DNA from: Pontibacter burrus
Lineage (GTDB): Bacteria; Bacteroidota; Bacteroidia; Cytophagales; Hymenobacteraceae
DNA: 64,000 nt
Direction: 5' to 3'
Assembly (NCBI RefSeq): GCF_010686685.1
Contig: NZ_JAAGWD010000002.1
Location: 310,001 to 374,000 of the forward strand
Shown: piece by piece, positions 44,265 to 53,839 of the stretch
Position numbering within the stretch: position 1 is the stretch's first letter
How the letters are laid out: every line of letters starts with the position of its first letter
The notes under the pieces: model-generated
Told to the model about the DNA's origin: nothing
The model's input: only the letters and a program-made list of their open reading frames with translations
Database searches by the model: none
Translations under genes and position numbers: made by a program

Positions 44265-45492
44265 CATCAGGCTTGGAATCTTTGGGTTTGGTTGTGTGGG
44301 GCAGGGGCTCTACAATGTGGTACAAACTATAGCGCAGGCAGGTATAGAGGTGGCCAAGATCTGTGTAAAAGACAGAGAGAAGCCACGCACTTTGCCGACA
44401 AGTGCTTTCACATACGATCCGCAGGAGCTGTTGCAGGATACCAGCATAAACATTCTGGCCGAACTCATCAGCGATGCAGACGAGGCCTATCATATTGTAA
44501 AGCAAGCCTTGCTGGCCGGAAGAACTATAGTTTCGGCTAATAAGAAAATGCTGGCCCGACACCTGCCTGAACTCATAACACTGCAGCAGAACTATGGCGG
44601 TACCCTGCTTTATGAGGCAGCCGTTGGAGGCAGTATTCCGATCATCCGTACCCTGGAGAGCTACTACAGTGCAGAGCCGCTAACAAAAGTGAGGGGCATC
44701 CTGAATGGGTCGTCCAACTATATACTCACCAAAATGGAAGCCGAAAGTTTGAGCTATAGTTTAGCGCTACAGCAGGCGCAGGAGCTTGGGTTTGCCGAAG
44801 CCATTCCTACCCTGGATGTTGGTGGTTACGATACAGTTAACAAACTGAGCCTTATTGCTGCACATGGTTTCGGAGCTACCGTGCAGCCGGAAGACGTACT
44901 ACGCTTTGGCATTAATACCGTTACCGAAGCAGATCTGACTATAGCCCAAACTATAAACAGCAGGATAAGATTAGTAGCTACTGCAGCTGTAGATGAGGAT
45001 AATAAGTTAACCCTGCGCGTACTGCCAACTTTTGTTACAGAAGCCGATGAACTGTACTATGTGCAGAACGAAACAAACGGCGTATCCATTGACCCTGTTT
45101 TTGCCGGGGAACAGTTCCTGAAAGGCAGCGGGGCAGGCAGTTTTCCTACTGGTTCTGCGGTCTGGGCGGATGTGTCTGCAGCCATAGCAGGCTACCGGTA
45201 CACCTACCCAAAAGCAGCTAAAAAGACCGTAGCAATAAATCAGGAAAGCGAACTTTTTTTATACCTGCGTTGCACCGAAGAGGTAGAGTTAGCCCCAGCA
45301 CTGAAACTTCGTCTGAATTTACTGCAAACCACCGCTGGAGATAGCATTTATAGTTTGCTTATCAAAGAAAGGGAATTACTTCGGTTACACTCGTATTTGT
45401 CAGATCAACAGGTTTTTGTAGCAGAAATCACCGCGGAACAGGCTAAGTTAATTGCATTACAGTCTGGGGTTGCTGAGGCAATGATTTACTAA
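44245..45492 (+). CDS. hom: Homoserine dehydrogenase
   Basis: Reduces aspartate semialdehyde to homoserine, the branch to Met and Thr. NAD(P)-binding GIFGFGCVGQGLYNVV at the start, catalytic domain with ILNGSSNYILTKME and DVGGYDTVNKL (catalytic Lys). At 415 aa it is monofunctional, without an aspartokinase domain; the last 80 residues may be a degenerate ACT-like domain. As part of a SAM-controlled operon it is tuned to methionine supply. Start at 44245 overlaps metX by 20 bases. Confidence 0.95.
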   Translation: MKNRQSNIRLGIFGFGCVGQGLYNVVQTIAQAGIEVAKICVKDREKPRTLPTSAFTYDPQELLQDTSINILAELISDADEAYHIVKQALLAGRTIVSANKKMLARHLPELITLQQNYGGTLLYEAAVGGSIPIIRTLESYYSAEPLTKVRGILNGSSNYILTKMEAESLSYSLALQQAQELGFAEAIPTLDVGGYDTVNKLSLIAAHGFGATVQPEDVLRFGINTVTEADLTIAQTINSRIRLVATAAVDEDNKLTLRVLPTFVTEADELYYVQNETNGVSIDPVFAGEQFLKGSGAGSFPTGSAVWADVSAAIAGYRYTYPKAAKKTVAINQESELFLYLRCTEEVELAPALKLRLNLLQTTAGDSIYSLLIKERELLRLHSYLSDQQVFVAEITAEQAKLIALQSGVAEAMIY

Positions 45493-45662
45493 AGTCTTCC
45501 ATGTAGATTAACTGTGAGAATTTAGGAGTTGTTTTAATTGTATTATATAAAGGGGGTTGAGTTAGTAGGATAGTCTAAATAGTAAGTGAGGATTGTAGCT
45601 ATAAATTGTAACTGCACGTACAACAAGTAATTACAGGTATCCAATTCTCAACGTTAGAAACT

Positions 45663-46331
45663 ATGAAGACTATTCTACCCTTGCTCATTATTATACTCAC
45701 TGTGTTTGCTGGTACCGGTTGCAGGCAGGAAAACGTCTCTCCGATACGCAACGTGCGCTTCGATCCGAAGCTGCTGAACCCACTTAAAATTGCGAACAAT
45801 TGCACCAACTATAGTTATAAAGCCGGACGTTCACTTCGCCACCTGGGCACCGTACATACCGGCCAGGTAGTAGTAGCATTCCGTGATGGCATGACAGATG
45901 CACAGCGTACCGAAGCCCTATCAAAACATGGTTTCGTTACAGGTATTTTAAGCCAGCGCGCCAGCCAGTCGGGCATGATGTATACACTTGGTTTGGTAAG
46001 CGGCCTTAATTGCGCCCAGGCCGAACAGGCTGTACGCGAACTAACTAAGGATAAAGCTATAGTTTATGCAGGCCCAATGTTTTTGGTTGAAGGCGGTCAA
46101 GCTGTAGGGTTAAGCAACGAAGTATTAGTGCGTGCTGATGCTACTGGTATTGCTGTTTTGCAGCAGAAAGTAAAGGATTTTAATGGCAAAATTAGCGGCC
46201 CATTAGGTGCCGATACGTATATGGTGCAGCTCAACAAGCAAGCGAAAGGCAATGCACTGGATTTTGTGAATGTGCTGAACCAGGAGGCTGGCATACTGAA
46301 TGCCTCACCTGACTTTATGCTGGCTCCATAG
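45663..46331 (+). CDS. Lipoprotein with tandem subtilase-prodomain-like repeats
   Basis: 222 aa with lipobox Cys20 (FAGTGC). Two similar units follow: GQVVVAFRDGMTDAQRTEALSKHG with FVTG...MYTLGLVSG (about 60-140), and EVLVRADATGIAVLQQKVKDF with TYMVQLNKQAKGNALDFV (about 150-222). The pattern (V-x-V-x-F-x-x-G, helix, second strand pair) is that of the fervidolysin-type/I9 propeptides that chaperone and inhibit subtilases. No protease domain is attached and none lies nearby. An envelope-anchored protease inhibitor is a reasonable guess; not proven. Confidence 0.7.
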   Translation: MKTILPLLIIILTVFAGTGCRQENVSPIRNVRFDPKLLNPLKIANNCTNYSYKAGRSLRHLGTVHTGQVVVAFRDGMTDAQRTEALSKHGFVTGILSQRASQSGMMYTLGLVSGLNCAQAEQAVRELTKDKAIVYAGPMFLVEGGQAVGLSNEVLVRADATGIAVLQQKVKDFNGKISGPLGADTYMVQLNKQAKGNALDFVNVLNQEAGILNASPDFMLAP

Positions 46332-46354
46332 TTATAGTTTGATTTAGGATCAAT

Positions 46355-46394
46355 AAAAAAGCCTGCTTCTATAGTTCGGAAGCAGGCTTTTTTT
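46355..46394. terminator. Bidirectional terminator between prodomain lipoprotein and lysA
   Basis: AAAAAAGCCTGCTTC and GAAGCAGGCTTTTTT are 15-base arms around a 9-base loop that contains TATAGTT, part of the iterated palindrome. Confidence 0.92.
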
Positions 46395-46416
46395 GCGCAT
46401 TTAGCTTTTAGTTAAA

Positions 46417-47559
46417 CTATAGGTAGATAGCATTTACCCGGTCGCGCAGGTTATAGCCCGATGCCATTACCTCGCCGTAAGCACCGGCTGTTCTGATGGC
46501 AACCAGGTCTCCGCGGTTGGTTTCGGGTAGCATCACAGCCTTGCCAAAGCAGTCACTAGACTCGCAGATCGGGCCTACCACATCGTAGCGTTCTTCCTGC
46601 TTATCGCTGGTCAGGTTCTCAATTTTGTGGTACGACTGGTAAAGTGCCGGACGGATCAGCTCGGTCATGCCAGCATCCAGAATGGCAAAATTAGTTGAGA
46701 TCCCTTTCTTGATGTACAGTACTTTAGAAATCAGCGTACCGCACTGAGCTACCAGCGCACGGCCCAGCTCAAAGTGCACCTGTTGTCCTGGGCGCAGCTC
46801 CAGAAACTGATTGAATAAACCAAAATAAGCAGCGAAATCAGGAATCAGGTTTGCATCCGGATTATAGTAATCCACCCCAAGACCACCGCCTACGTTTATA
46901 TGTTGTAGTGTAATGTTACGGGCAATAAACCACTCCTGGAATTCATTCACTCTTGTGCATAGGTTCTTGAACACATTCAGGTCTGTTATCTGAGAACCAA
47001 TGTGGAAGTGAATACCGATCAGCTCTATGTTCTCAAGCGTCTTCAGCAGGTCTAGCACACTTTCGAGCTCCCAGGCATTAATGCCAAACTTGTTCTCTTC
47101 CAGGCCGGTGGTAATATACTTGTGCGTGTTGGCATTTACATTTGGGTTAATGCGCAGCGCTATTCTTGCCTTGGTGCCTTTGGCGGTTGCCAGCTCGTTC
47201 AGTACTTCCAGTTCGTGGCTCGACTCGCAGTTGAAGCAAAAAATATCCTGCTCCAGTGCGTAGTTTATTTCTTCATCCGATTTACCAACACCTGCAAATA
47301 CCACATGTTCCGGCTTAAAACCGTTTTCGATGGCGCATTTTACTTCATTTCCGCTTACGCAGTCAGCCCCGAATCCAGCCTGCAGCATTTCGGCAAGGAT
47401 AGGTGCATTTGCATTTGCCTTTAAGGCATAGTGTACGTGGTAGTTATATTTGGCTGCTTCGGCACTTGCATTTTGCAGGGTTTGCCTGAGCAGGTCTATA
47501 TTATATACATAAAAAGGAGTGGTCTGCAGCTGCAGCTCCTGTAAATGTTGTTTCAGCAT
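46417..47559 (-). CDS. lysA: Diaminopimelate decarboxylase
   Basis: Final step of lysine synthesis, decarboxylating meso-diaminopimelate with PLP. The PLP lysine is Lys47 in HVHYALKANANAPIL; further motifs are FGADCVSGNEVKCA, IHFHIGSQITDLN, NVGGGLGVDYY and the CESSDCFGKAV catalytic Cys near the C-terminus. Length of 380 aa is slightly short but complete. The lysC gene ends 11 bases upstream, so lysC-lysA form an operon. Confidence 0.96.
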   Translation of the reverse strand: MLKQHLQELQLQTTPFYVYNIDLLRQTLQNASAEAAKYNYHVHYALKANANAPILAEMLQAGFGADCVSGNEVKCAIENGFKPEHVVFAGVGKSDEEINYALEQDIFCFNCESSHELEVLNELATAKGTKARIALRINPNVNANTHKYITTGLEENKFGINAWELESVLDLLKTLENIELIGIHFHIGSQITDLNVFKNLCTRVNEFQEWFIARNITLQHINVGGGLGVDYYNPDANLIPDFAAYFGLFNQFLELRPGQQVHFELGRALVAQCGTLISKVLYIKKGISTNFAILDAGMTELIRPALYQSYHKIENLTSDKQEERYDVVGPICESSDCFGKAVMLPETNRGDLVAIRTAGAYGEVMASGYNLRDRVNAIYL

Positions 47560-47570
47560 GGTCGCGTTTC

Positions 47571-48881
47571 TTAAAAAATCCCTTCGTTCAGCTTTGTTAG
47601 CGCCTCTACTTTATCTTTTGTGTTTATCAGCAAGGTAATGTTGTTTTTGCTGCCGCCATACGAGATCATGCGCAATGGTATGTTCTTCAGCGACTCGAAA
47701 ATACGAAGACCGGCTCCGCTCTTTTCAGCAATAAAATCACCTACTACGCAGATAATAGTCTGGTCAAGGTCCGTTTCTACCTGGCCAAACTCTTTCAGCT
47801 CAGCTACAATCTCGTTCAGGAATTTATTATTGTCTATAGTTAGAGAAACAGCAACTTCTGACGTGGTGATCATGTCGATCGGGGTTTTGTAGCGCTCAAA
47901 TACTTCGAAAACGCTGCGCAGGAAGCCATAGGCTAACAGCATTCTGCCCGATTTAATTTTGATTGCCGTGATGCCATCTTTTGCAGCTACAGCTTTTATA
48001 CCACCACCTGCAGTTTCAGATTTAATGATCGTGCCATGTGCTTCGGGCTTCATGGTGTTGAGCAGGCGTACTGGTATGTTTTGCTGTTTTGCCGGCAACA
48101 CACTGCTTGGGTGCAGAATCTTGGCGCCAAAGTAGGCAAGCTCGGCTGCTTCATCAAAAGAAAGCTCTGCAATCGGGCGCGTGTTTTTAACTATGCGCGG
48201 GTCGTTGTTGTGCATTCCGTCAATGTCGGTCCATATCTGGATCTCCGATGCGCCCACAGCGGCACCGATCAGCGATGCAGAATAGTCTGAGCCACCACGC
48301 TTCAGGTTATCTATCTCGCCAAAAGCGTTGCGACAGATATAACCCTGCGTTATGAAAAGCTTTGTATCCGGATATTTCTCCAGCTCTGTTTTGATGTTCT
48401 TGGCAATATAAGCGGCATCTGGCTCTTCGTTCTCATCGATCTTCATGAAGTTAAGAGCTGGCAGCAATACAGAGGTAATGCCCTGCTCTTCCAGGAAGAA
48501 CTGAAACAGTGCCGTTGAAAGCAGTTCACCTTGTGCAAGTACTGCTCGCTCTTCATGAATCGTGAATAGGTCCTGTGTATAGGCCCTGATATTATCAAAA
48601 TGATGATCGATCAGCTCGTTTGCCTGTTTCTTTTTATCGGAAGTGTTGTAGAGCGATTCTACAACCTGTTTATAGTTATCATGGAGCGCATCAATCAGCG
48701 CATTCGCGTTTTCGTTCTTGTTCTGGTACAGCGTTTCAGCTATTTCTACCAGCTTGTTGGTTGTGCCCGACATAGCAGACAGCACCACAATTTTACTGTC
48801 GCCGTTCTGAATCAGGTTCGCGACATCTCTCATTCTATCAGCAGACCCCACAGAGGTGCCGCCGAATTTCATTACTTTCAT
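47571..48881 (-). CDS. lysC: Aspartate kinase
   Basis: Phosphorylates aspartate, the first step to lysine, methionine and threonine. Kinase domain begins MKVMKFGGTSVGSADRM, with LKRGGSDYSASLIGAAV as the nucleotide and aspartate site; the C-terminal third has two ACT domains (GITAIKIKSGRMLL; QTIICVVGDFIAEKSG), the allosteric sensors. At 436 aa it is monofunctional. Genes for later steps of the branch (metX, metY, hom, lysA) surround it. Confidence 0.95.
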   Translation of the reverse strand: MKVMKFGGTSVGSADRMRDVANLIQNGDSKIVVLSAMSGTTNKLVEIAETLYQNKNENANALIDALHDNYKQVVESLYNTSDKKKQANELIDHHFDNIRAYTQDLFTIHEERAVLAQGELLSTALFQFFLEEQGITSVLLPALNFMKIDENEEPDAAYIAKNIKTELEKYPDTKLFITQGYICRNAFGEIDNLKRGGSDYSASLIGAAVGASEIQIWTDIDGMHNNDPRIVKNTRPIAELSFDEAAELAYFGAKILHPSSVLPAKQQNIPVRLLNTMKPEAHGTIIKSETAGGGIKAVAAKDGITAIKIKSGRMLLAYGFLRSVFEVFERYKTPIDMITTSEVAVSLTIDNNKFLNEIVAELKEFGQVETDLDQTIICVVGDFIAEKSGAGLRIFESLKNIPLRMISYGGSKNNITLLINTKDKVEALTKLNEGIF

Positions 48882-48967
48882 CTAAAAGCTATAGTTGTAT
48901 TTTAAGGTAGCTGCAAAATTAACAAAAAGCGGGCAGCTTTCGGGTATTGGCAGGTGCGCAAAAATAC

Positions 48968-48999
48968 AAAAAAGGCCAGCTTTTTTAGCTGGCCTTTTT
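48968..48999 (-). terminator. Terminator of the 1417-residue secreted protein gene
   Basis: AAAAAAGGCCAGCT and AGCTGGCCTTTTT form a 13-bp stem with a 4-base loop, 23 bases past the stop codon on the minus strand. Confidence 0.88.
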
Positions 49000-49022
49000 C
49001 AGGTTATTATAGTTGCTCTAAC

Positions 49023-52000
49023 TTATTGCTTCATTAGTTTAGTTGAAAGGTTATTTTGCGTCCCTCTCACTTTCAGAATGTAGATACCTGCAGGCAGGTT
49101 GCTCGGAAGAACCTGGTATGTATTGGCGCCGGCCTGTAATTTTATAATTGTGCTGTAAACTTCGCGGCCCTGCAAGTTATATAATTTAAGTGTTGCTGGT
49201 TCTGCTGCCTGGGTAACTATAGTTACAGTAAGGTTTTCGGAGAACGGGTTAGGATAAGCCTGTAGTTTACTGTCAGATAATAATTCGTTATTACTTAAAG
49301 CAATGGTTTTACTATAGTCGCTGGTGCCATCAAAATCTACCTGTTTCAGCCTGTAAAATGCCATACCCGGCAACGGTGACTCGTCAGTGAACTTGTATTT
49401 TATTGTCCGGTTGGTGGTGCCATTCCCGTTTACACTGCCAATTTTAACAAAAGTCTTGTTGTTGGTACTGCGTTCTACATCAAAACGCTTGTTATTCAGT
49501 TCCGAAGCGGTAGTCCATTGCAGTACTACTTTATAGTTTGAGTAAGAAGCTGTAAAATTCACTAATTCAACAGGAAGCGGGGTAATATCGCCCGGGCGTA
49601 TAGATGGGCTGTAAAACCTGATGTATAACGGAAGGTCTGTTACCCGGCCTGTCATATCAGTTATGCGGATCGTAAAGTTATAATCCCGGTTTGCCATCAA
49701 ACGCTCAACATTATCTACAGAAATGTTTCCGTTAGTAGTATTCAATACCGTACCGGAAGGTAAAGATCCTAATATCAGCTGAGCGGATTGTATACCCTCT
49801 GTGTCTGAAGCACTTGCAATAACTTCGCGGTAAGCATATTCAGTTACCAGCTTATTGGTTCTAACACTGTATTCTGAAGGGCAGTTAACTGTTATAATCA
49901 CCTCGCTGTTTGTTGTGCCTGTGCACGAGGTAACAGCCCAGTTAAAAACATATTTTCCTGATTCAAGACCAATCACCTCAGTGTTATATCGGGTAGCATC
50001 TTTAAATTTAGGGTCTGCAGTAGCTGTTGCAGGTTTCGATACAAGAGTCCATCTGCCTGTTCCCGTGCCAGGGTCGTTACCCGCTAAGTACGTAAAGGCA
50101 CAAGCTGTTTGAGCTGACCCGGCATTAGCAATTGTCCCACTTGTAACCTGTACCGTTACTTCCTGGGTCAGATATGGATTACAAGTGCCATTGTTTATTA
50201 CCTGAACCTGATAAGTATAGATTCCGGCAGGGAGTGCCGCAGTAGTTACTGTCTGTACTCCGTTATTTCCAGTAATGTTAGAGCCCACCTGAGCGCCATT
50301 ATCTTTTCTGACTACTTTGTAAGTATAACCAGTTTGGGTAGCTACAGAAATAGTTACTGTATTATTAACACAGATGGTGGTATTGCTTATAGTTACCGCT
50401 CTTGATACATCTGGGCCACCATTTACTGTTACCGTTCTAAGAAACGTGTTTTCGGTAGAGCAGCCGGTAGCCAGACTCTTGATCACAACACCAAACTCTG
50501 TAGTACGGGCAACTGGTTGTGCAGGAAAACTTAGATCGCCGGTGGCAGTAGGTACTATTACAGTAGAAAGTGCAGCCTTTGTAACGTTATTGATTAGCTG
50601 GTAGGAGTGCTGGGCATCTGCTGCCTGTACTGTTATAGTTACAGGAGTATTGGGGCAGGCAACATCTGTAGCTGAAGCTACTACAGAGAATGTTTTTGGT
50701 ACCGTCGGGTGTAGTTCAACCGTCATCTCGCCTCCAATCGGGTCAGAGCAGTCAGCACCTACTTTTATAGTTCTTATCTGCACTATAGTGCCTGGAGTGT
50801 TTACTGGGTCTGATTGCAGCGTGATTGCAGAACCCGTACCCAGAACCGAAGGGCCAAATTGTGTGTATGCTCCGTTAGTTTCTTTTCTGTAAATATTGTA
50901 GATAACGCCACCCTGAGTTGATGGAATTCTGATAAATGCCGGAGTGCCCGGGCAGAATTTAGGCTCAGTAAACGTTGGTATAACTGTTGAGCTGACCGGA
51001 TTACACTTTATAGTTACTGGCTGTGAGTGCGCACTGGTACAAGCGTCCTGGCCACCATTCGGGTCTTTTGCAGTAACAGTTAGTTTTGCCCCGGCATAAA
51101 TTTCGAATGGAGAGATGTTGCTGAACAGGAAGCGGCCATTGGAATCTGCAATCTGAGTAATCGCAGCCCCGTCCTTATCTACATAAACAGAACCATTGAT
51201 AAAGAGTGTAATAAGTGCTCCTGCAGGTGCAGTGCCTCTCACACTGGTGTTCCCTTCGAAAATATCATTACTGTTTTCAGTGCCAAGTACTGCAAGGTTG
51301 CTGGCATTATATAGGGTGCTAATACCTATGCTATTTGAAGTAACGCTCTCTGATTTACTAGGAGCAGTTGCCCTTGCTGTAATTGTACCTGAACTGCTCT
51401 GTGAGATAGTAGCCGTCCATGTGCCATGTGAGTTAACAGTTGTGCTGCCTACTTCCACATTATTAACATAAACCAGTATTGTTGTTCCCGCTACCTCTGT
51501 TGATATACCCGAAACGGTTGTTGTAGGGCCACAATAAATACCTGTAACTATAGGAGCTGACGTAACAGCCTGTACAATTAGTACATTCGAAGTTTCAGCT
51601 TGATTACATCTATTTACATCAGGTGTGGCTGTAATAGAAATCCGATCTCCAACAGCTAGTGTAACACCGCTTAAATTAATTGTCCAATTAGGATTTGTTG
51701 CTGTGGTATTTGCTGTTTTATTTGAAACGGCAACACCATTCCTAAAAAGTTGAATGATACCAGAAGCTGCGAAAGTGCCAGTGAGCTGAGTTGTATTTAC
51801 TGAAAGCGTTGCGGTTGTAATTTTAGGTATCGGATTTATTATTCCATCATTCTTATTATAGCATACAGTATTTGATGGTCCAGACTCGCATCCACCTGTA
51901 GGGGTTACTCTAATCAGGTAAACTCCAGTATCAAAACATTGGCCCGTTTGACATGCGTAGCTATCTGAAAAAGGAGCAGTTGCAGGCGATATGGTTTTAG

Positions 52001-53276
52001 AAAATTCTAACACACCATTTTTATAAATTCTTACAACCTGTTCACCTGCAACAAAAGTTGTAAAGTTAATGCCTTTACCACCTGAAATGACGGATGTTAT
52101 TTGCGGAGGTTGGGTATAGCAGCTACCCGTACCAACAGTTATTTCGTTGGAAAATTCGGAGATAAATTCATTGTCTGGCTTTACAGTGGCTTTAATTTTA
52201 TCGCCAGTTAGTAGTAATGCAGCAGAAATTCCTTCTAGTCGCCAAGACCCATCTACTCTTACAGTAGTAATTCCAATATTAACATTATTTCTGTAAACAG
52301 TGATAAGTGATCCCTCTACTTCCTCTGAAAAGCCCGAAATTATAGTGCTGTTACTATAGATTGGGGAATTGATGGTTGGCGGAGTAGCCTTACTCGGTGT
52401 AAAGCCTGTATCCTTAATGTCAGTAGGAGTGGTTAGCGGTGTATTATTGATGATAGATTTCCATGCATCCACTATGGTACCTTTTATAACCCGGTCATCT
52501 ATTCCGCCTAGATCGGATGCTACGCCAAAAATGCCACTTTTGGCACTGGTAATTGTCACCCCCGTCATGCGCAATAGAGAGGATTCGCTAATCGCCCCTC
52601 TGAAAGCAGTTAAAGGTACATAAAAGTCGTAGAAATAATCCGGGTCGCCGCCACCGGTCGAACCAGCAATAGACTTCTGGGAGTACTGATCTACCGAACC
52701 ATTGAAGATGATGTCCCCTCCGGTGGTATTGGTGCGATGGTCGTAAACACGCACATCAAAGTTTGTTGCCAGCAATACCTCAAACTCAAAGCCGGGGTTG
52801 GGTGCATTTCCGTCTAACTTGTTATCTATATCAATCAGAATGCTGTAACCCTTGGAAGCTGTAGATTGGCCGGCAAGCCTGATTCGGAAGAGGAAGTTTT
52901 TACCATCAAAGTAAGAGGCCATTGGGGAGCCTACTATTTTGCCATTTGCATATACTCTGGGAGCAAAGTCAGTGTGGCCGTAACCGCCACCTGTTTTCAG
53001 GTCGGCTAGAGGCTCATCCATAAATACCGGAAACGGACGGAAAGGAATTTCACTATACTGAGGACCTTCGTCTAGTCTGTTGCCACCGACAAGCTGAAAA
53101 CCTAGTGCTGTTTTAGAAACGTAACCATCACCGTTAGGGTCGAGTACCTTGTTGCCGCCATTAACGGCAATCTTATAGATGAGTCCCGGTGTCTGTGCCT
53201 GAGCTGTAGTAAAGATGCTCAAAATACACCACAGTAGTAGACTACTCTTTAGAGTAATCAGATAATTGCTTCTCAT
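49023..53276 (-). CDS. Large type IX secreted multidomain protein (T9SS type A sorting domain)
   Basis: 1417 aa from ATG 53276 (MRSNYLITLKSSLLLWCILS, TAQAQ signal end); an ATG 26 codons upstream precedes the signal and is unlikely. An N-terminal domain (VNGGNKVLDPNGDGYVSKTALGFQ) of about 280 residues is followed by several Ig-like units (300-900), Thr/Val-rich modules, a SEYSVRTNKLVTEYAYREV region and a closing LPVELVNFTASY linker. The last 75 residues (LQAYPNPFSENLTVTI to STKLMKQ) form a type A sorting domain that directs the protein through the type IX system to the cell surface. A cell-surface adhesin or structural protein is likely; no enzyme motif is seen. Confidence 0.88.
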   Translation of the reverse strand: MRSNYLITLKSSLLLWCILSIFTTAQAQTPGLIYKIAVNGGNKVLDPNGDGYVSKTALGFQLVGGNRLDEGPQYSEIPFRPFPVFMDEPLADLKTGGGYGHTDFAPRVYANGKIVGSPMASYFDGKNFLFRIRLAGQSTASKGYSILIDIDNKLDGNAPNPGFEFEVLLATNFDVRVYDHRTNTTGGDIIFNGSVDQYSQKSIAGSTGGGDPDYFYDFYVPLTAFRGAISESSLLRMTGVTITSAKSGIFGVASDLGGIDDRVIKGTIVDAWKSIINNTPLTTPTDIKDTGFTPSKATPPTINSPIYSNSTIISGFSEEVEGSLITVYRNNVNIGITTVRVDGSWRLEGISAALLLTGDKIKATVKPDNEFISEFSNEITVGTGSCYTQPPQITSVISGGKGINFTTFVAGEQVVRIYKNGVLEFSKTISPATAPFSDSYACQTGQCFDTGVYLIRVTPTGGCESGPSNTVCYNKNDGIINPIPKITTATLSVNTTQLTGTFAASGIIQLFRNGVAVSNKTANTTATNPNWTINLSGVTLAVGDRISITATPDVNRCNQAETSNVLIVQAVTSAPIVTGIYCGPTTTVSGISTEVAGTTILVYVNNVEVGSTTVNSHGTWTATISQSSSGTITARATAPSKSESVTSNSIGISTLYNASNLAVLGTENSNDIFEGNTSVRGTAPAGALITLFINGSVYVDKDGAAITQIADSNGRFLFSNISPFEIYAGAKLTVTAKDPNGGQDACTSAHSQPVTIKCNPVSSTVIPTFTEPKFCPGTPAFIRIPSTQGGVIYNIYRKETNGAYTQFGPSVLGTGSAITLQSDPVNTPGTIVQIRTIKVGADCSDPIGGEMTVELHPTVPKTFSVVASATDVACPNTPVTITVQAADAQHSYQLINNVTKAALSTVIVPTATGDLSFPAQPVARTTEFGVVIKSLATGCSTENTFLRTVTVNGGPDVSRAVTISNTTICVNNTVTISVATQTGYTYKVVRKDNGAQVGSNITGNNGVQTVTTAALPAGIYTYQVQVINNGTCNPYLTQEVTVQVTSGTIANAGSAQTACAFTYLAGNDPGTGTGRWTLVSKPATATADPKFKDATRYNTEVIGLESGKYVFNWAVTSCTGTTNSEVIITVNCPSEYSVRTNKLVTEYAYREVIASASDTEGIQSAQLILGSLPSGTVLNTTNGNISVDNVERLMANRDYNFTIRITDMTGRVTDLPLYIRFYSPSIRPGDITPLPVELVNFTASYSNYKVVLQWTTASELNNKRFDVERSTNNKTFVKIGSVNGNGTTNRTIKYKFTDESPLPGMAFYRLKQVDFDGTSDYSKTIALSNNELLSDSKLQAYPNPFSENLTVTIVTQAAEPATLKLYNLQGREVYSTIIKLQAGANTYQVLPSNLPAGIYILKVRGTQNNLSTKLMKQ

Positions 53277-53785
53277 TTGGCTAAAAGTACACCGGTAATA
53301 ATAGTTATAGGTTCTGCTTGCTTTATAGGTTGCCAGATAAGCCTGAACATACAAGCACCTTACTTGTTGTTTTAGATTGTTCTAATAATTCCATTGAACA
53401 ATTTTAGTTTAAAGTCCATAAAGATTATTAGAAAAAGCTAAAGTTGCAACATGGATGCAAAGGTATGTTGAAAATTTCTAAAGTTAAATAGTAATATTTT
53501 GCTTTATTATTCTGGCTTTGTTTGATAAACTATAATATAGAGCTTCCTATATATTTGGTTGGATAAAGAATTTAAGCTGTTTAGTTAAAAGGTAATTTGT
53601 GAAGGTGAATTTGACTTTACCGGGAAAATATTTGTGAAAATAAAATAGCTCAGTCCGATATAGAAACTATAAGTAATAAGAAATCAGTGGTTTATAGGTT
53701 GTGATGATGTGGCAGGTGGTAGACTCATAAATTATACTGCTATGTTCTGTGAGGTCTGTCATAGTTCAATTCGCTCTGGCGCAGT
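53277..53785. other. Intergenic region between two T9SS protein genes
   Basis: No gene in about 500 bases. On the minus strand TACCTTTG (53458-53465) fits the -7 consensus but no TTTG lies 17-23 bases upstream of it. Several ATAGTT-like fragments occur. Nothing else is recognised. Confidence 0.5.
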
Positions 53786-53839
53786 AGGATTAAAAATAAT
53801 AGTGCCGGCTCCATGGCCGGCACTATTATTTTTAATCCT
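53786..53839 (-). terminator. Long perfect hairpin overlapping the stop codon
   Basis: Two perfect 24-base arms (starting AGGATTAAAAATAATAGTGC) surround a 6-base loop. The stop codon at 53832-53834 of the upstream gene lies within the first arm on the minus strand, so the terminator begins in the last codons. Confidence 0.85.
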
